Positions 13,701 through 22,000 of a stretch of DNA of 64,000 nucleotides are shown here, one piece after another; position 1 is the first letter of the stretch; each line of letters opens with the position of its first letter. The stretch lies in contig OX393578.1 of assembly GCA_947652605.1 (NCBI GenBank), positions 40,863,470 to 40,927,469 on the forward strand. The letters are read 5' to 3'. The notes under the pieces were generated by a model. The model had not been told where the DNA came from. It made no database searches and saw nothing but the letters and a program-made list of their open reading frames with translations. This stretch comes from Elmis aenea. Its lineage: Eukaryota; Arthropoda; Insecta; Coleoptera; Elmidae. A program made the translations under genes and the position numbers.

Positions 13701-16700
13701 GTATACAGCACCACCTTACAGGTTACCACGATCGGTGAAAAACTCAAATCCCACAAGCAACCAGTGGCGGAGTTGTGGGGGGTTCAGTTTCAACGAATTT
13801 TATAAAAAACTAGTACGACCCTGTTCAAAATCAAACTCGAACTTGTTTTTGGGTAGAGTATTTGGTATCTGCCACCGTTTGGCGCGAAATTTGATGTAGT
13901 TTACCATTTTCGCGAAAAATTTGCTACTAAGTTCGATCTAAAAATATAGCTAATAATCATAATAAAGAAGTAATTACTGATTTTTGAAATTTTTAATAAC
14001 AGAACCTACTAATAATCAGGGAAGAAGTTCTACTAAATTAACGATTAATGAGCATTTACTCTGCAAGTTGCATTTTTCTGCTTTTCACGATATTTTTAGA
14101 TCGAACTTAGGAGCTAATTTTTCGTGAGAATAAAATAAATCAAATTCCGCGCCAAACAGTGACAAATACGAAGAAAACTCAAGATACACTTTTTGTTTAG
14201 AATAAAATGTTCTACTCAAAAAAAGTTCGAGTTTAATTTTGAACAGGGCCGTACTAGTTTTTTATAAAATTTATTGAAACTGAACCCCCACAACTCCGCC
14301 ACTGGTTGCTTGTGGGATTTGAAATTTTCACCGATTGTGATAACCTGTAAGGTGGTGCTGTGTACCAAATTTGGTTTAAATATATGTACTGGTTGAGAAA
14401 CGGTAAAACATTATCGTTATTTTTTCGAAAACACCCTGTATCTTTAAAATGAAGCGTTTTTGGACCCATGTTGATATGGAATATTCACTTTAAAATAAGT
14501 TTTTCCATCGACTGTTAGTCCTGCCACTAAAAAGTTAACCACCCTGTATATCCAAGTAAAAAACTTAATAAGCTGTCTGCAAAATTCATATTAACCCCAT
14601 TCTTAAAAACAGGGCTCGAAACCGAAAAAATTTTTGGTTAACGGTTAACCGAAATCGAGAACTTTATTTTTATAACGGTTTTTGTTGAAAAACCGGTTTT
14701 ATTCGTAAAAAACCGGTTTAGAAAAAACGGGTTAAATTAACCGGTTTTTAAAATTATTTAGATCAGGAATGCAAAGTATGAAATGATATTATTTATTTAT
14801 AAATTTATAATAAATGTACAATCAAGAGTTCAGTAATGACTTTTGGTAAACTAATCGCATTTACTACAGATTTTGTATTTTTCATCGTAATTTTTATTTA
14901 AAAAAAGACCTTAAAAAAACCGGTTTTTTATTATTTTGGTTAAAGGTTACCGTTTTTTTTGCCTTTAAAAATAACGGTTTCGGTTTCGGTTAAAAATCAC
15001 TTTTTCTGACAAAAAATAACGGTTAACCGGTTTTTTAAACCGGTTTAAAAAACCGGTTTCATGCCCTGCTTAAAAACAATTATTTTTACTACAGAATGCA
15101 AGAACATTCCCATGTTTTTGAAACAAGTGCAACAACTCTGATAGTTTTATACACAAAGTTTGTTTTGCTGACTCGAGGGCCACCTGATGTGTAAAAATTT
15201 GTAGTCTAAAATAAATGTTAAGTCAAGCGGAAACAAATATGAATAGAAAATTCTAATTTATCTTGTACTTTCATCAACACAACATATTTGTTTCTGGAAA
15301 CACAACGACCTTAACATATCAGACAGCATTCTTGGATCATACAATAATCATCTTGCAGCAAAATTCACAAATAGAAATGGCACACTCAATAAAATTTACT
15401 GAAGATTCATAAATATGTTAAAACAAAAAACATTAAACATGTACACATTTTAGCATAAATTGCAAATCATGAGTGCTTGGATAGTCATGCTTATAAAATT
15501 CATGTGCATGCAATGATTTCTTTTTCACAGTTAAGCATACTATATTAACAAACAAAAAGCTATTAATCATAACTGGGGCATAAATATCATAATCTACATT
15601 TGTTGCAAACTTCGCTAATCATAAAAAAAAAAAATCAAACAAATTATTGTTCACACTAGCTGATTCAAACAATCAGTTTACTGATTAACAATAAAAGGGC
15701 AAACCTTTAAAATTATACACTTGAAAAACTTTTTCAATCACACGATAAATAAGAATGAAATGATATTGAAGTAAAAAATTATAAAAAAACGTACTGGCTT
15801 TGCCAATGGGTTTGGTTTTAGTTGGAGAGGCAGGTGTAGGTTTACGTGTGAGCATAGTGGCCCCTTTGGGAGCTCCTCCACCTCCATTACCCAAAGTCTC
15901 ACCACTGCGCATGCCCATAGCATCATAAGGTGTTCCTTGGTAGTTGGCATCAAAAAATTTCTTGAACCACTGCAGGAACTCAAAATTATCTTGGAATCGG
16001 CCCTTCACCAGCTTGTCTATGGCCACTATCTACTAACCCAAGCATATGTCAAGAGCGTGCAAAATAAAAACATAAAACAACATAAGATGCAAAAATAAAA
16101 CTTGTGACGCCCCAAGAAAATAATGTACAAAATGCTACTAAGATGCAAATGCGTGCATGGTGCAGCCATACACACTAACTAGTACTGTACAGGCTGTTAC
16201 CCTGCCTGGCAGCTGGCTGCTTAGGGGGCGGATGATGTTGGGGAACGAGACCCCCATGGTCTTGCGCCCCTGAGCCAAGAGCTGCACCACCGCGGGCTTC
16301 CAATGCATCATACTCTCTGCCATCATAGTTAGCATCAAAAAATTTCTTGAACCATTGTAAGAACTCAAAATTATCTTGGAAACGCCCTTTTATTAATCTA
16401 TCTACCGAGATTACCTACAATTTTTCATAATCCAATTTTCAGTATAACGACTGATATGAAAATTGCTAAAAAATATATAAAAATGACCTAATATTACCTT
16501 ATCAACGCCCATTTTCTTAAAAGCAGCTTGTAATACTTTGAAATTTTGAATGTATTCATGTTCGAGGTTCGTTTTAAACTTGACTTTTTTCAGTGGCACT
16601 GAATTCGGAAATAACATATCCATAAACTGACAATATGCAGCTCCAGTACATAATTCTTCTATTTTACCAAAACTACTTTGAAGACAATCATTTACCCATG

Positions 16701-16764
16701 CTAGCATATCATGTCTTGATAAGTTCTCAGTTGTTACATTCGTGTTGTAAACGTTTACAGCCAT
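1685..16764 (-). CDS. Eb1: EB1/MAPRE microtubule plus-end binding protein (spliced gene)
   Basis: End-binding protein 1 autonomously tracks growing microtubule plus ends and recruits CAP-Gly and SxIP partners. Coding exons on the minus strand are 16764-16498, then either 16414-16201 (A) or 16029-15795 (B), then 11224-11121, 11026-10892 and 1744-1685. All junctions are GT-AG and phase-consistent, giving 259 residues with A or 266 with B, close to the 268 of human EB1. Visible hallmarks are the N-terminal CH domain (residues about 14-116, with [14 protein letters not shown] and [12 protein letters not shown]), a variable linker, the EBH coiled-coil and four-helix signature FYFGKLR (about 207-213), and an acidic tail ending EDEY, the usual EEY/F-type CAP-Gly ligand. 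Introns 3 and 4 (4.6 and 9.1 kb) are packed with transposons. CWC27 starts head to head upstream. Identity is near certain. Confidence 0.95.
2150..2515. repeat. GCTCC-rich hAT-like relic
   Basis: Iterated GCTCC/GGAGC words occur at both edges (TTCCGCTCCGGC near 2160, and CTCCGTGCTCCGCTCC near 2490). The right border CCCCTGA resembles an inverted hAT-type CAGGGG end. The left border and target duplication are not clear. The rest of EB1 intron 4 between 1745 and 3090 shows nothing recognisable. Confidence 0.4.
3091..3299. mobile_element. Short CAGGGTG foldback element
   Basis: It starts CAGGGTGATCCACATAG after TA and ends with the inverted CTATGTGGACAACACCATG. A degenerate subterminal box (GTTTACGAGATCCC) sits near the right end. 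It is 209 bp and non-coding. Confidence 0.65.
4163..4299. repeat. Left copy of 137-bp LINE target duplication
   Basis: Identical to 6649-6786 except that one poly-A run has 12 instead of 13 A. It begins CAAATTAAAAAACCTTGG and ends CTGGCGTATTATT. It is part of foldback family A, into which the LINE jumped. Confidence 0.92.
4300..6648 (-). mobile_element. 5'-truncated jockey-type LINE
   Basis: A non-LTR retrotransposon on the minus strand, 2349 bp. The poly-A tail is the T run at 4300-4308. About 170 bases of 3'UTR follow the stop at 4474. The coding sequence runs back to 6648, where the element is cut off inside the endonuclease domain. It is flanked by direct repeats of 137 and 138 bp (4163-4299 and 6649-6786). 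It sits inside foldback family A within EB1 intron 4. Confidence 0.92.
4474..6648 (-). pseudogene. Jockey ORF2 (endonuclease end plus reverse transcriptase), frameshifted
   Basis: The pieces run in order on the minus strand. At 6648-5619 lies the end of the endonuclease (SDHSPV) and the start of the reverse transcriptase up to [10 protein letters not shown]. At about 5620-5545 the frame has shifted but still reads [20 protein letters not shown]. At about 5550-4474, after a second shift, it reads [18 protein letters not shown], then [16 protein letters not shown], the catalytic FADD box, and the jockey C-terminal block [12 protein letters not shown] and APWYVRN to the stop. Two frameshifts plus the 5' truncation make it non-functional in this sequence, although base-calling error in the shifts cannot be excluded. 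Confidence 0.9.
6649..6786. repeat. Right copy of LINE target duplication (138 bp)
   Basis: The partner of 4163-4299. It borders the truncated 5' end of the LINE directly, and foldback family A sequence continues after it. Confidence 0.92.
6863..7222. mobile_element. 360-bp MITE with TGGGGGTCAT inverted ends
   Basis: Inverted ends share TGGGGGTCAT, then two mismatched bases, then ACGTTGCGGTATACCTGTCA. The element is flanked by TAT on both sides (6860-6862, 7223-7225), and it interrupts the AACTATCGC of family A at that point. Palindromic words such as CAGGTTTACCTG recur inside. The 3-bp target duplication would suit a PIF/Harbinger-like mechanism, but TAT is not the canonical TWA. The open frame 6977-7207 is just this repeat. 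Confidence 0.8.
7556..7682. other. Short spacer between two foldback elements
   Basis: It holds a degraded terminus-like pair (ACAAGGTGTGCTACTAAA and GATCACCCTA), perhaps a tiny relic of a CAGGGTG element. Nothing coding. Confidence 0.35.
7683..9268. mobile_element. Foldback element, family B copy 1, with transposase HTH relic
   Basis: The ends CAGGGTGTCCCAGATTAC and GTAATCTGGGACACCCTG are inverted, and a TA follows the right end. Arms of about 640 bp pair, with the subterminal box near 7715 and the central motif AAGTTGGCTATGGA near 8093. The unpaired centre holds a transposase fragment (8375-8690, minus strand). Confidence 0.85.
8375..8764 (-). pseudogene. DUF4817-like helix-turn-helix fragment of a mariner-type transposase
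   Basis: The open frame has its convincing start at [16 protein letters not shown] (about 8660). It continues [20 protein letters not shown] and [13 protein letters not shown]. This matches the N-terminal HTH pattern (Glu-Lys-x-Asp-Met-Leu, Ala-Glu/Ala-x-x-Tyr, Arg-Arg, then Gly-(S/F)-F) of arthropod mariner-like transposases with DUF4817. No catalytic domain follows, so it is a relic held in the centre of a foldback. Fifteen-odd residues of this pattern recur in the copy at 62386-62631 and in the transposase at 23771. Confidence 0.6.
9513..10227. mobile_element. Foldback element, family G copy 1
   Basis: CAAGGGAAGGTCACGATACG at the left is inverted at the right (CGTATCGTGACCTTCCCTTG), with TAA on both sides (9510-9512, 10228-10230). 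The arms of about 330 bp pair almost completely around a centre near 9870. It is 715 bp. The frame 9533-9727 is part of the arm and not a gene. The termini differ from the CAGGGTG group. Confidence 0.8.
10231..10891. other. Intron sequence with nothing recognised
   Basis: The plus-strand frames at 10571-10826 overlap each other and show no family signature. CGCCCTGTATG at 10601 may be a degraded transposon end. Confidence 0.4.
10892..11026 (-). CDS. Eb1: EB1 exon 4 (EBH domain)
   Basis: 45 codons, phase 0 at both ends, acceptor TTTTTTCAG and donor GTGGGT. The exon encodes [20 protein letters not shown] (first 20 residues) through [14 protein letters not shown] is the invariant core of the EB homology domain, which dimerises and binds SxIP motifs. 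Confidence 0.95.
11121..11224 (-). CDS. Eb1: EB1 exon 3 (linker and start of coiled coil)
   Basis: 104 bases, acceptor TTGCAG and donor GTACAG. It enters in phase 1 and leaves in phase 0. It encodes [20 protein letters not shown] and then [14 protein letters not shown], which runs into the dimerisation coiled coil. Its first two bases complete a codon begun by either alternative exon (Met after B, Val after A). Confidence 0.92.
11569..12911. mobile_element. CAGGGTG element containing a nested hAT MITE
   Basis: The ends CAGGGTGTCCAAGATAAG and the inverse CTTATCCTGGACACCCTG match with one mismatch. TA lies at the left and TG at the right. It contains the hAT element at 11596-11821 and an inverted pair TGCATAAACAACACTTGTCA (near 12216 and 12430). 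Between the latter lies an open stretch reading [20 protein letters not shown], an acidic low-complexity peptide of unknown origin. Confidence 0.65.
11596..11821. mobile_element. hAT-like MITE with ATATCGAT iterations
   Basis: The 8-bp target duplication ATGAACAG lies at 11588-11595 and 11822-11829. The left end is TAAGGGTGGGCGATAT, and the inverse of the right end is TAGGGGTGGGCGATATAT. Next to the left end, ATCGATAT-type words repeat several times. It is 226 bp and non-coding. Confidence 0.88.
13512..14546. mobile_element. Foldback element, family E (1035 bp)
   Basis: TA flanks both sides. The ends CAGGGTGGTCCACTTTTTAG and the inverse CTAAAAAGTTAACCACCCTG begin arms of about 480 bp that pair closely. 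Inside the arms is a second ACAGGGTGTT word, as if a terminus had been carried in. The open frame at 14254-14469 is arm sequence. Just left of it, TTAACCCTTTCACTGC near 13479 resembles a piggyBac-type end. Confidence 0.85.
14610..15068. mobile_element. hAT-like element with AACCGGTT iterations, copy 1
   Basis: The 8-bp duplication CTTAAAAA lies at 14602-14609 and 15069-15076. The ends CAGGGCTCGAAACCG and CGGTTTCATGCCCTG are imperfectly inverted. Both flanking 150-bp segments are saturated with AACCGGTT and GGTTAACC words. It is 459 bp, with a sister copy at 27278-27737. Confidence 0.92.
15077..15794. other. Intron sequence with nothing recognised
   Basis: AT-rich and without repeats that I can match elsewhere in the window, up to exon B of EB1. 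Confidence 0.4.
15795..16029 (-). CDS. Eb1: EB1 alternative exon B (end of CH domain plus basic linker)
   Basis: 235 bases, acceptor TTAGTAG and donor GTACGT. It enters in phase 0 and leaves in phase 1. It encodes [20 protein letters not shown], then [20 protein letters not shown], then a glycine stretch and a basic Thr/Pro/Lys linker ([16 protein letters not shown]). It is a paralogous duplicate of exon A. The CH part is almost identical, whereas the linker is unrelated and more basic. See the finding on mutual exclusivity. Confidence 0.93.
16201..16414 (-). CDS. Eb1: EB1 alternative exon A (end of CH domain plus His/Pro linker)
   Basis: 214 bases, acceptor TTGTAG and donor GTAACA. It enters in phase 0 and leaves in phase 1, exactly like exon B. 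It encodes [20 protein letters not shown], then [20 protein letters not shown], then a linker rich in Gly, Ala, His and Pro ([15 protein letters not shown]). The DGREYD wording is closer to the form common in EB1 proteins than exon B's QGTPYD. Confidence 0.93.
16498..16764 (-). CDS. Eb1: EB1 first coding exon (CH domain start)
   Basis: 89 codons from ATG at 16764, donor GTAATA, leaving in phase 0. It encodes [20 protein letters not shown] and the first half of the calponin-homology fold up to KKMGVDK. The start is fixed by similarity to the conserved MAVNVY(S/N)T beginning of insect EB1. A possible 5'UTR acceptor (TTTTGTAG) lies 16 bases upstream, with its AG at 16782-16781, so the transcript probably has an upstream noncoding exon. 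Confidence 0.95.
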
Positions 16765-17704
16765 CGTCTCGTTACGTTATCTACAAAATAATTAAACAGA
16801 AGTTTATACCTAATTTCTTTTATGACATAAATATTAACTGTAAAACACCTACTCCCGGCGATTCATTAAAGAAACTACAAATATCAAATACAAATTATTG
16901 CTCTGGGAGCTATTGACAGTGATATACCGGTTATTGGCGCAAAGTCCCGTTATTTATCAAAAAGGAATAGCTTAAAGCAAAATTGGAGTTTCGGTTATAG
17001 GAAAATTATGTGGTATGAGTTACTCGTCATTCACCGCGAACAATTTTTTTACTACAGACGTCCGTCGTCCAGAAATAAATACGTGCACGGCAGAGATAAA
17101 ATGACATTTGGCGGAAGGGGAAAATTTTAAAATATTAATGTTCTTCTTCAGCTTTGCATACTTGGCAAACGATGTAAAACACGTTAACACATATTACCTC
17201 TACATAATAGTCACGAAAATTACAATTTATACCCACCAGAAAATTATAATCACTTATTATAAAATGCCGGGAGTGGTTCTCGTTTTTAATCACTAGAGAA
17301 TTTTGTACACAACTGGCATCCGAAAATTACAAACTACAAATTCCCCATGAGATTTAATAAAAAAAAAATGATTTACTAGAATTATTACAATAATAAACTG
17401 ATACAAAAATGAGAAATCTGTGATTCAAAATTAACTTAAAATTGTTTTACGTTGCATGAGTCTTCTTATTGTACTTTAAAACTAATAAATATTTATTTTA
17501 AATCAAGGTAGTCTTATAAATTTTAAAACTAGATGTTGGCTATAATGGTACAAGAGCCGACCAGATAAATATCACACAGAAAATTTTGTTGCTACGAACT
17601 ATACTTGATATGATTTGATAGATTATCAACGTTGTCAAAATTGGTTAAGAAATAGGTTATGTTTTGATGAAGACTCCTGACTTCAGGATTAAAGTATATA
17701 CACG
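16765..17704. promoter_or_regulatory. Shared EB1/CWC27 intergenic promoter region
   Basis: About 940 bases separate the two start codons, and the genes diverge. No transposon is recognised here, in contrast to the introns, which fits constrained promoter sequence. A likely EB1 5'UTR splice acceptor is at 16781-16782. No TATA box or initiator can be assigned with confidence. Confidence 0.55.
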
Positions 17705-17746
17705 ATGAGTAACGTTTATATTTTAGAACCTCCAACTTCTGGAAAG
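17705..17746 (+). CDS. Cwc27: CWC27 exon 1
   Basis: The 14 codons MSNVYILEPPTSGK match the conserved CWC27 start MSN(I/V)YI-EPPT-GK, which fixes the start codon. Donor GTAAAA, phase 0, followed by a 49-base intron. It is too short to show as an open frame. Confidence 0.95.
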
Positions 17747-19013
17747 GTAAAATAATCAAGAATTTTTTGTTTTTTATTTTATTGTATCTTTTTAGGTTTT
17801 GTTGAAAACCACAGTCGGTGATATAGATATAGAATTATGGGCTAAGGAAACCCCCAAAACATGCCGCAATTTTATTCAGCTATGTTTAGAAAATTACTAC
17901 GATGGCACAATTTTTCATCGCATTGTTAAGGAATTTATCGCACAAGGTGGTGATCCAAATGGAGATGGAACTGGTGGAGAATCAATATATGACTGTCCAT
18001 TTAAAGATGAATTTCATCAACGTCTTAAGTTCGTACGCAGAGGCCTCATTGCAATGGCAAATGCAGGTAAAGATGATAACGGATCACAGTTCTTTTTCAC
18101 ATTGGCTGCAACACCAGAATTGCAAAATAAACACACAATATTTGGAAAAGTAACTGGAGAAACATTATTTAATATGCTTAAACTTGAGGAAGGACTTCTG
18201 GAAGATGAAAGACCAGTATATCCACACAAAATTATAAAAGCGGAAGTTCTACATAATCCGTTTACAGATATTGTTCCACGAATTAGAGAAATTGTTGAAC
18301 CAGTTGGAAAAAAAGCCAAGAAAAGTAGACGACCTGGTGTAAAGTTAGTAAAAGTTTGTAACATCTTTAAATATCTTATTGTTATTAATACTGAACAATT
18401 TTTAACAGAAAGATTTTGATTTTTTTAAATTATTCAAGTACTTTGCAGACTTAACTTTATTGTACACAGTGATACATTTAACTGTATATTTTAATTTTGA
18501 TCTAAATATGAATTTATAGTGAAATAATGTGCAAGTCTTATGCATGTTTTATCTAATTTTTAGTTTAACTATTTACCAATTTAAGTAGTAATCATTACTT
18601 TTTCATAGTTTAAATATCATAATGTAAAAAAATCAGTATTTTAAATAAAACTTCTCAGAATATATCATTTGAATAATTTGTAAATAATTAAGTGTTAATC
18701 AACATATTTGTATACTTAATGTATTGTAAATTTCTTATTCTATTATACAAACTTTTCTCTTAAGAAATTTTAAGCTCCTCTCATTTGGGGAAGAAGCTGA
18801 AGAAGATGAAGAAGAGACTGTTAAGGAAAATGAAAAATATACTGGAAAAAGTAAATCTACACATGATGTGATCGGTGAGTTCAAAAGTAAACTCGCAAAA
18901 ATGTCGGTACTTAAAAATGTGTTTTTATTAAAGATGATCCCAAACTTACTTCGGCTGCAACAACAGTTGAACAAAGCAAAGATGCAGATCAAGAAGAAGG
19001 AGAAGAAGAGGAA

Positions 19014-19048
<35 letters not shown>

Positions 19049-22000
19049 AGAAGGAGAAGAAAAGGAAGAGAGACCAGACCATGTACAACAACTGGAAAAT
19101 ATTAGGAAAAAGCTAAAAACAGACAAGGGACACAGTAGTTATAAATCATATTTACATCAGGACAGTAAAGAGGCTCGTCAGAAGAAAGTGTAAGTATTTT
19201 AACAAAAAAAGTGCAAATGAAGTAATAATGTTAATAACAGAAACATCTTCTCGGCTAATGCGATCAAAATTGAAACGCCCTGTATATCTGTACTTTTTTT
19301 AAAAACTTGATCATGATTGTGTTCATCATAGCTAGCAGAAAATTCAATATGTTGCCCTTAACAATTAAAAAAGTTGACTAACGCATCTCAAAACTAAGAA
19401 GGCTGGTTTAGTTTAAATGACCCTAACCCATAAAAATAAAATTTCGATAACCTAATGTTTGCTAGGAAAAAAGTTATAGCTACAAACAGGGACTCGAACC
19501 GCAACAAATAACGGTTCAGTTCCGGTTACCGGTTCAATAAATTTAAACTTTTCGGTTTAGGTTTCGAACCACCTGTTTTAATTTTATGATGATTCGGTAA
19601 CCAGTTCGGCAAAAAAGGTTTAGTTCCGGTTGAATGCCTTTTTTGTGTTTAGGTAATAAATAATTTGAAGTAGTAATAAAAATGTGCTTTTATTTCCAAA
19701 TCATAATCTTCATATAACTTCATTAGGACATTACGAAAATAAATGATTTGCAATGTCATTAAAAAATATAATTGAACCGAAGCGGTTTCAACTGGTTCAC
19801 AATAGTCAGTTCAGTTCGATTTAAAAGGATCAATTCCGGTTTAGCTTCATTAAAAAGCACCGGTTTGTTTCATTTTTTTTACAACGTGGTCATAAACATC
19901 TTCTTAATTGGGTTCTCTTGTACTTTTCGGTGTCGATTTTTTTTCCTAGTTCTTAAATTGTTTCTCCATCTTTGTTCTCCATCTTTCCAGCAGACTCCTT
20001 TTTCTTTTAGTTTATGTCTCACTTCGTTTCCCCATTTTGTTCTTGGTCTTCCTCTACCTCTTTTATCCTTAATCTTCAGTTTTCATCACATTTTTGCATA
20101 TCTACTTTCTGGTATGCGTTGTAGATGTCCCAGTCATCTTAATTGGTTTGTCTCCAGTTTTAATGCTACGCTTTTTTGACTTTATCGTTGCTAATCTTAT
20201 TAATTAGTCTATCCTTGTATTCTTCTCAAAAATCTCATCCCCTGCATCTGTATCTTTTGTTTTTGCTTTCTTGTTAGTGCCCAAGTTTCTGGACTATAAG
20301 TAAGAATTGGCAAGTACAGGGTGGTCTATTTTTGATGCCCATACGGAGTATCTCGGTTATTATCAGAGATAGATTTCTTTTTTCTAGAAAAATTCATTGC
20401 CCTAAACAGATTTTTGATATTTTTTTAAATTTTTAAAATATAGCCAAAAACCGATTTTTGGCAATTTTCAACGATAGAGAAAAACTTTTAAGACATTTTT
20501 GGTATGGTTTTTTGTCCTTAATAAGATAACGATGTTCAATTGTTTTTTACTCATATCAATACCGATATATTACACCTAACTTTCTTATTTTAAATGGCAA
20601 TCATAAGCAAATTACATATTTTTGAAAAGCGCAAAAAATAAGCTTTCGATTCATGTCATAGCCAACTATGGTTGCCATTTAAAATAAGAAAGTTAGGTGT
20701 AATATCGATATTCGTATGAGTAAAAAAAATTGAACGTCGCTATCAGGACAAAAAACCATACTAAAAATGTCTTTAAAGTTTTTCTCTATGTTTTCGTTTA
20801 AGCGAGATATTTAACATTTTTGAAAAGTGCCAAAAATCGGTTTTTGGCTATATTTCGAAAACTAAAAAAGATATCAAAAATCTATTTACGGCAATGGATT
20901 TCTCTCGAAAAAAGAAATCGAGACTACGTACTTAGTTTTTTTCTATCTCCGATAATAACCGAGATACCCTGTATGGGCATTGAAAATAGGTCACACTGTA
21001 CACTGCATTAAATATTAGCATCTTAGTTTCTTTTGAGATCTCCTTACTTATCGAGCATTTATTTGTGGCGTGATAAAATTTCTTCGCTGCAGCTATTCTG
21101 TTATTCGGCTCCTCTTCCAATTTGCTGTTCTCTGCAATTATCGTTTCCTAAATATTTAAAATTTGATACCTGCTTTATGTTTTTTGGTCTAGACTGATTG
21201 AAACCGTTACGTGATTCTTTGTTGTTGTTAACAAATAGGAAAAACTTTTATTATTGATTTCTTAGAAAATTTTATTTTTGATAAAAGTTGCTGCATGGTC
21301 TAAAACCAATTTTAAGGTGAAAAAAAGTTCGATAAAAGGTCATAGGACAATAAATTTTAACAATTTTTGAAATATTTGCAAGAGTAAAGTGCCCTTATTT
21401 TAAGAGATACAAAATAAATGTACAGGAAAAAGTTATTTAGAGTCTCAAAATAAGGCTAAATATAAATTTTGATGGTCAAATTCTAACTGTTAGTTTTTAA
21501 GAAATTTTAACATTCAAAAAGTCTTCAACAAATGGAAGTTTTTTATTATCGATTTCTCAGAAAATGTTATTCTTAATAAAAGTTGGTGCATGGCCTAAAA
21601 CTAATTTTAAAAGAAAAATGAGTTCGATAATAAGTCATAAGACACTAGATTTTAGCAATTTTTGAAATATTCGCAAGAGTAAAGTGCCCTTATTTTAAGA
21701 GATACAAAAAAAAATGTATAGGAAAAAATTATTTAGAATCTCAAAATAAGGCTAAATATAAATTTTGATGGTTTAATTCCAATTTTTATTTATTAAGAAA
21801 TTTTAAGCATCTACTTTTGCGAATATTTCAAAAATCGCTAAAATCTAGTGTCCTATGACCTTTTACTGAACTTTTTTACCTCTTAAAATTATTTTTAGGC
21901 CTCGCACCAACTTTTATCAAGAATAAAATTTTTCTAGAAATCGATAATAGAAAACTTTTCCATTTGTTGCAGACTTTTGAATTGAAATTTTTTAAAAACT

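Noticed and set aside
16021..16200. Idea that EB1 exons A and B might be spliced together
   Set aside because: A leaves in phase 1 and B enters in phase 0, so joining them shifts the frame.
17902..18364. Frames overlapping CWC27 exon 2 on both strands
   Set aside because: Shadows of the cyclophilin coding frame.
18735..19116. Phe-rich minus-strand frame and Lys-rich plus-strand frame
   Set aside because: Shadows of the GAA run in CWC27 exon 4; the correct frame is fixed by splice phase and homology.
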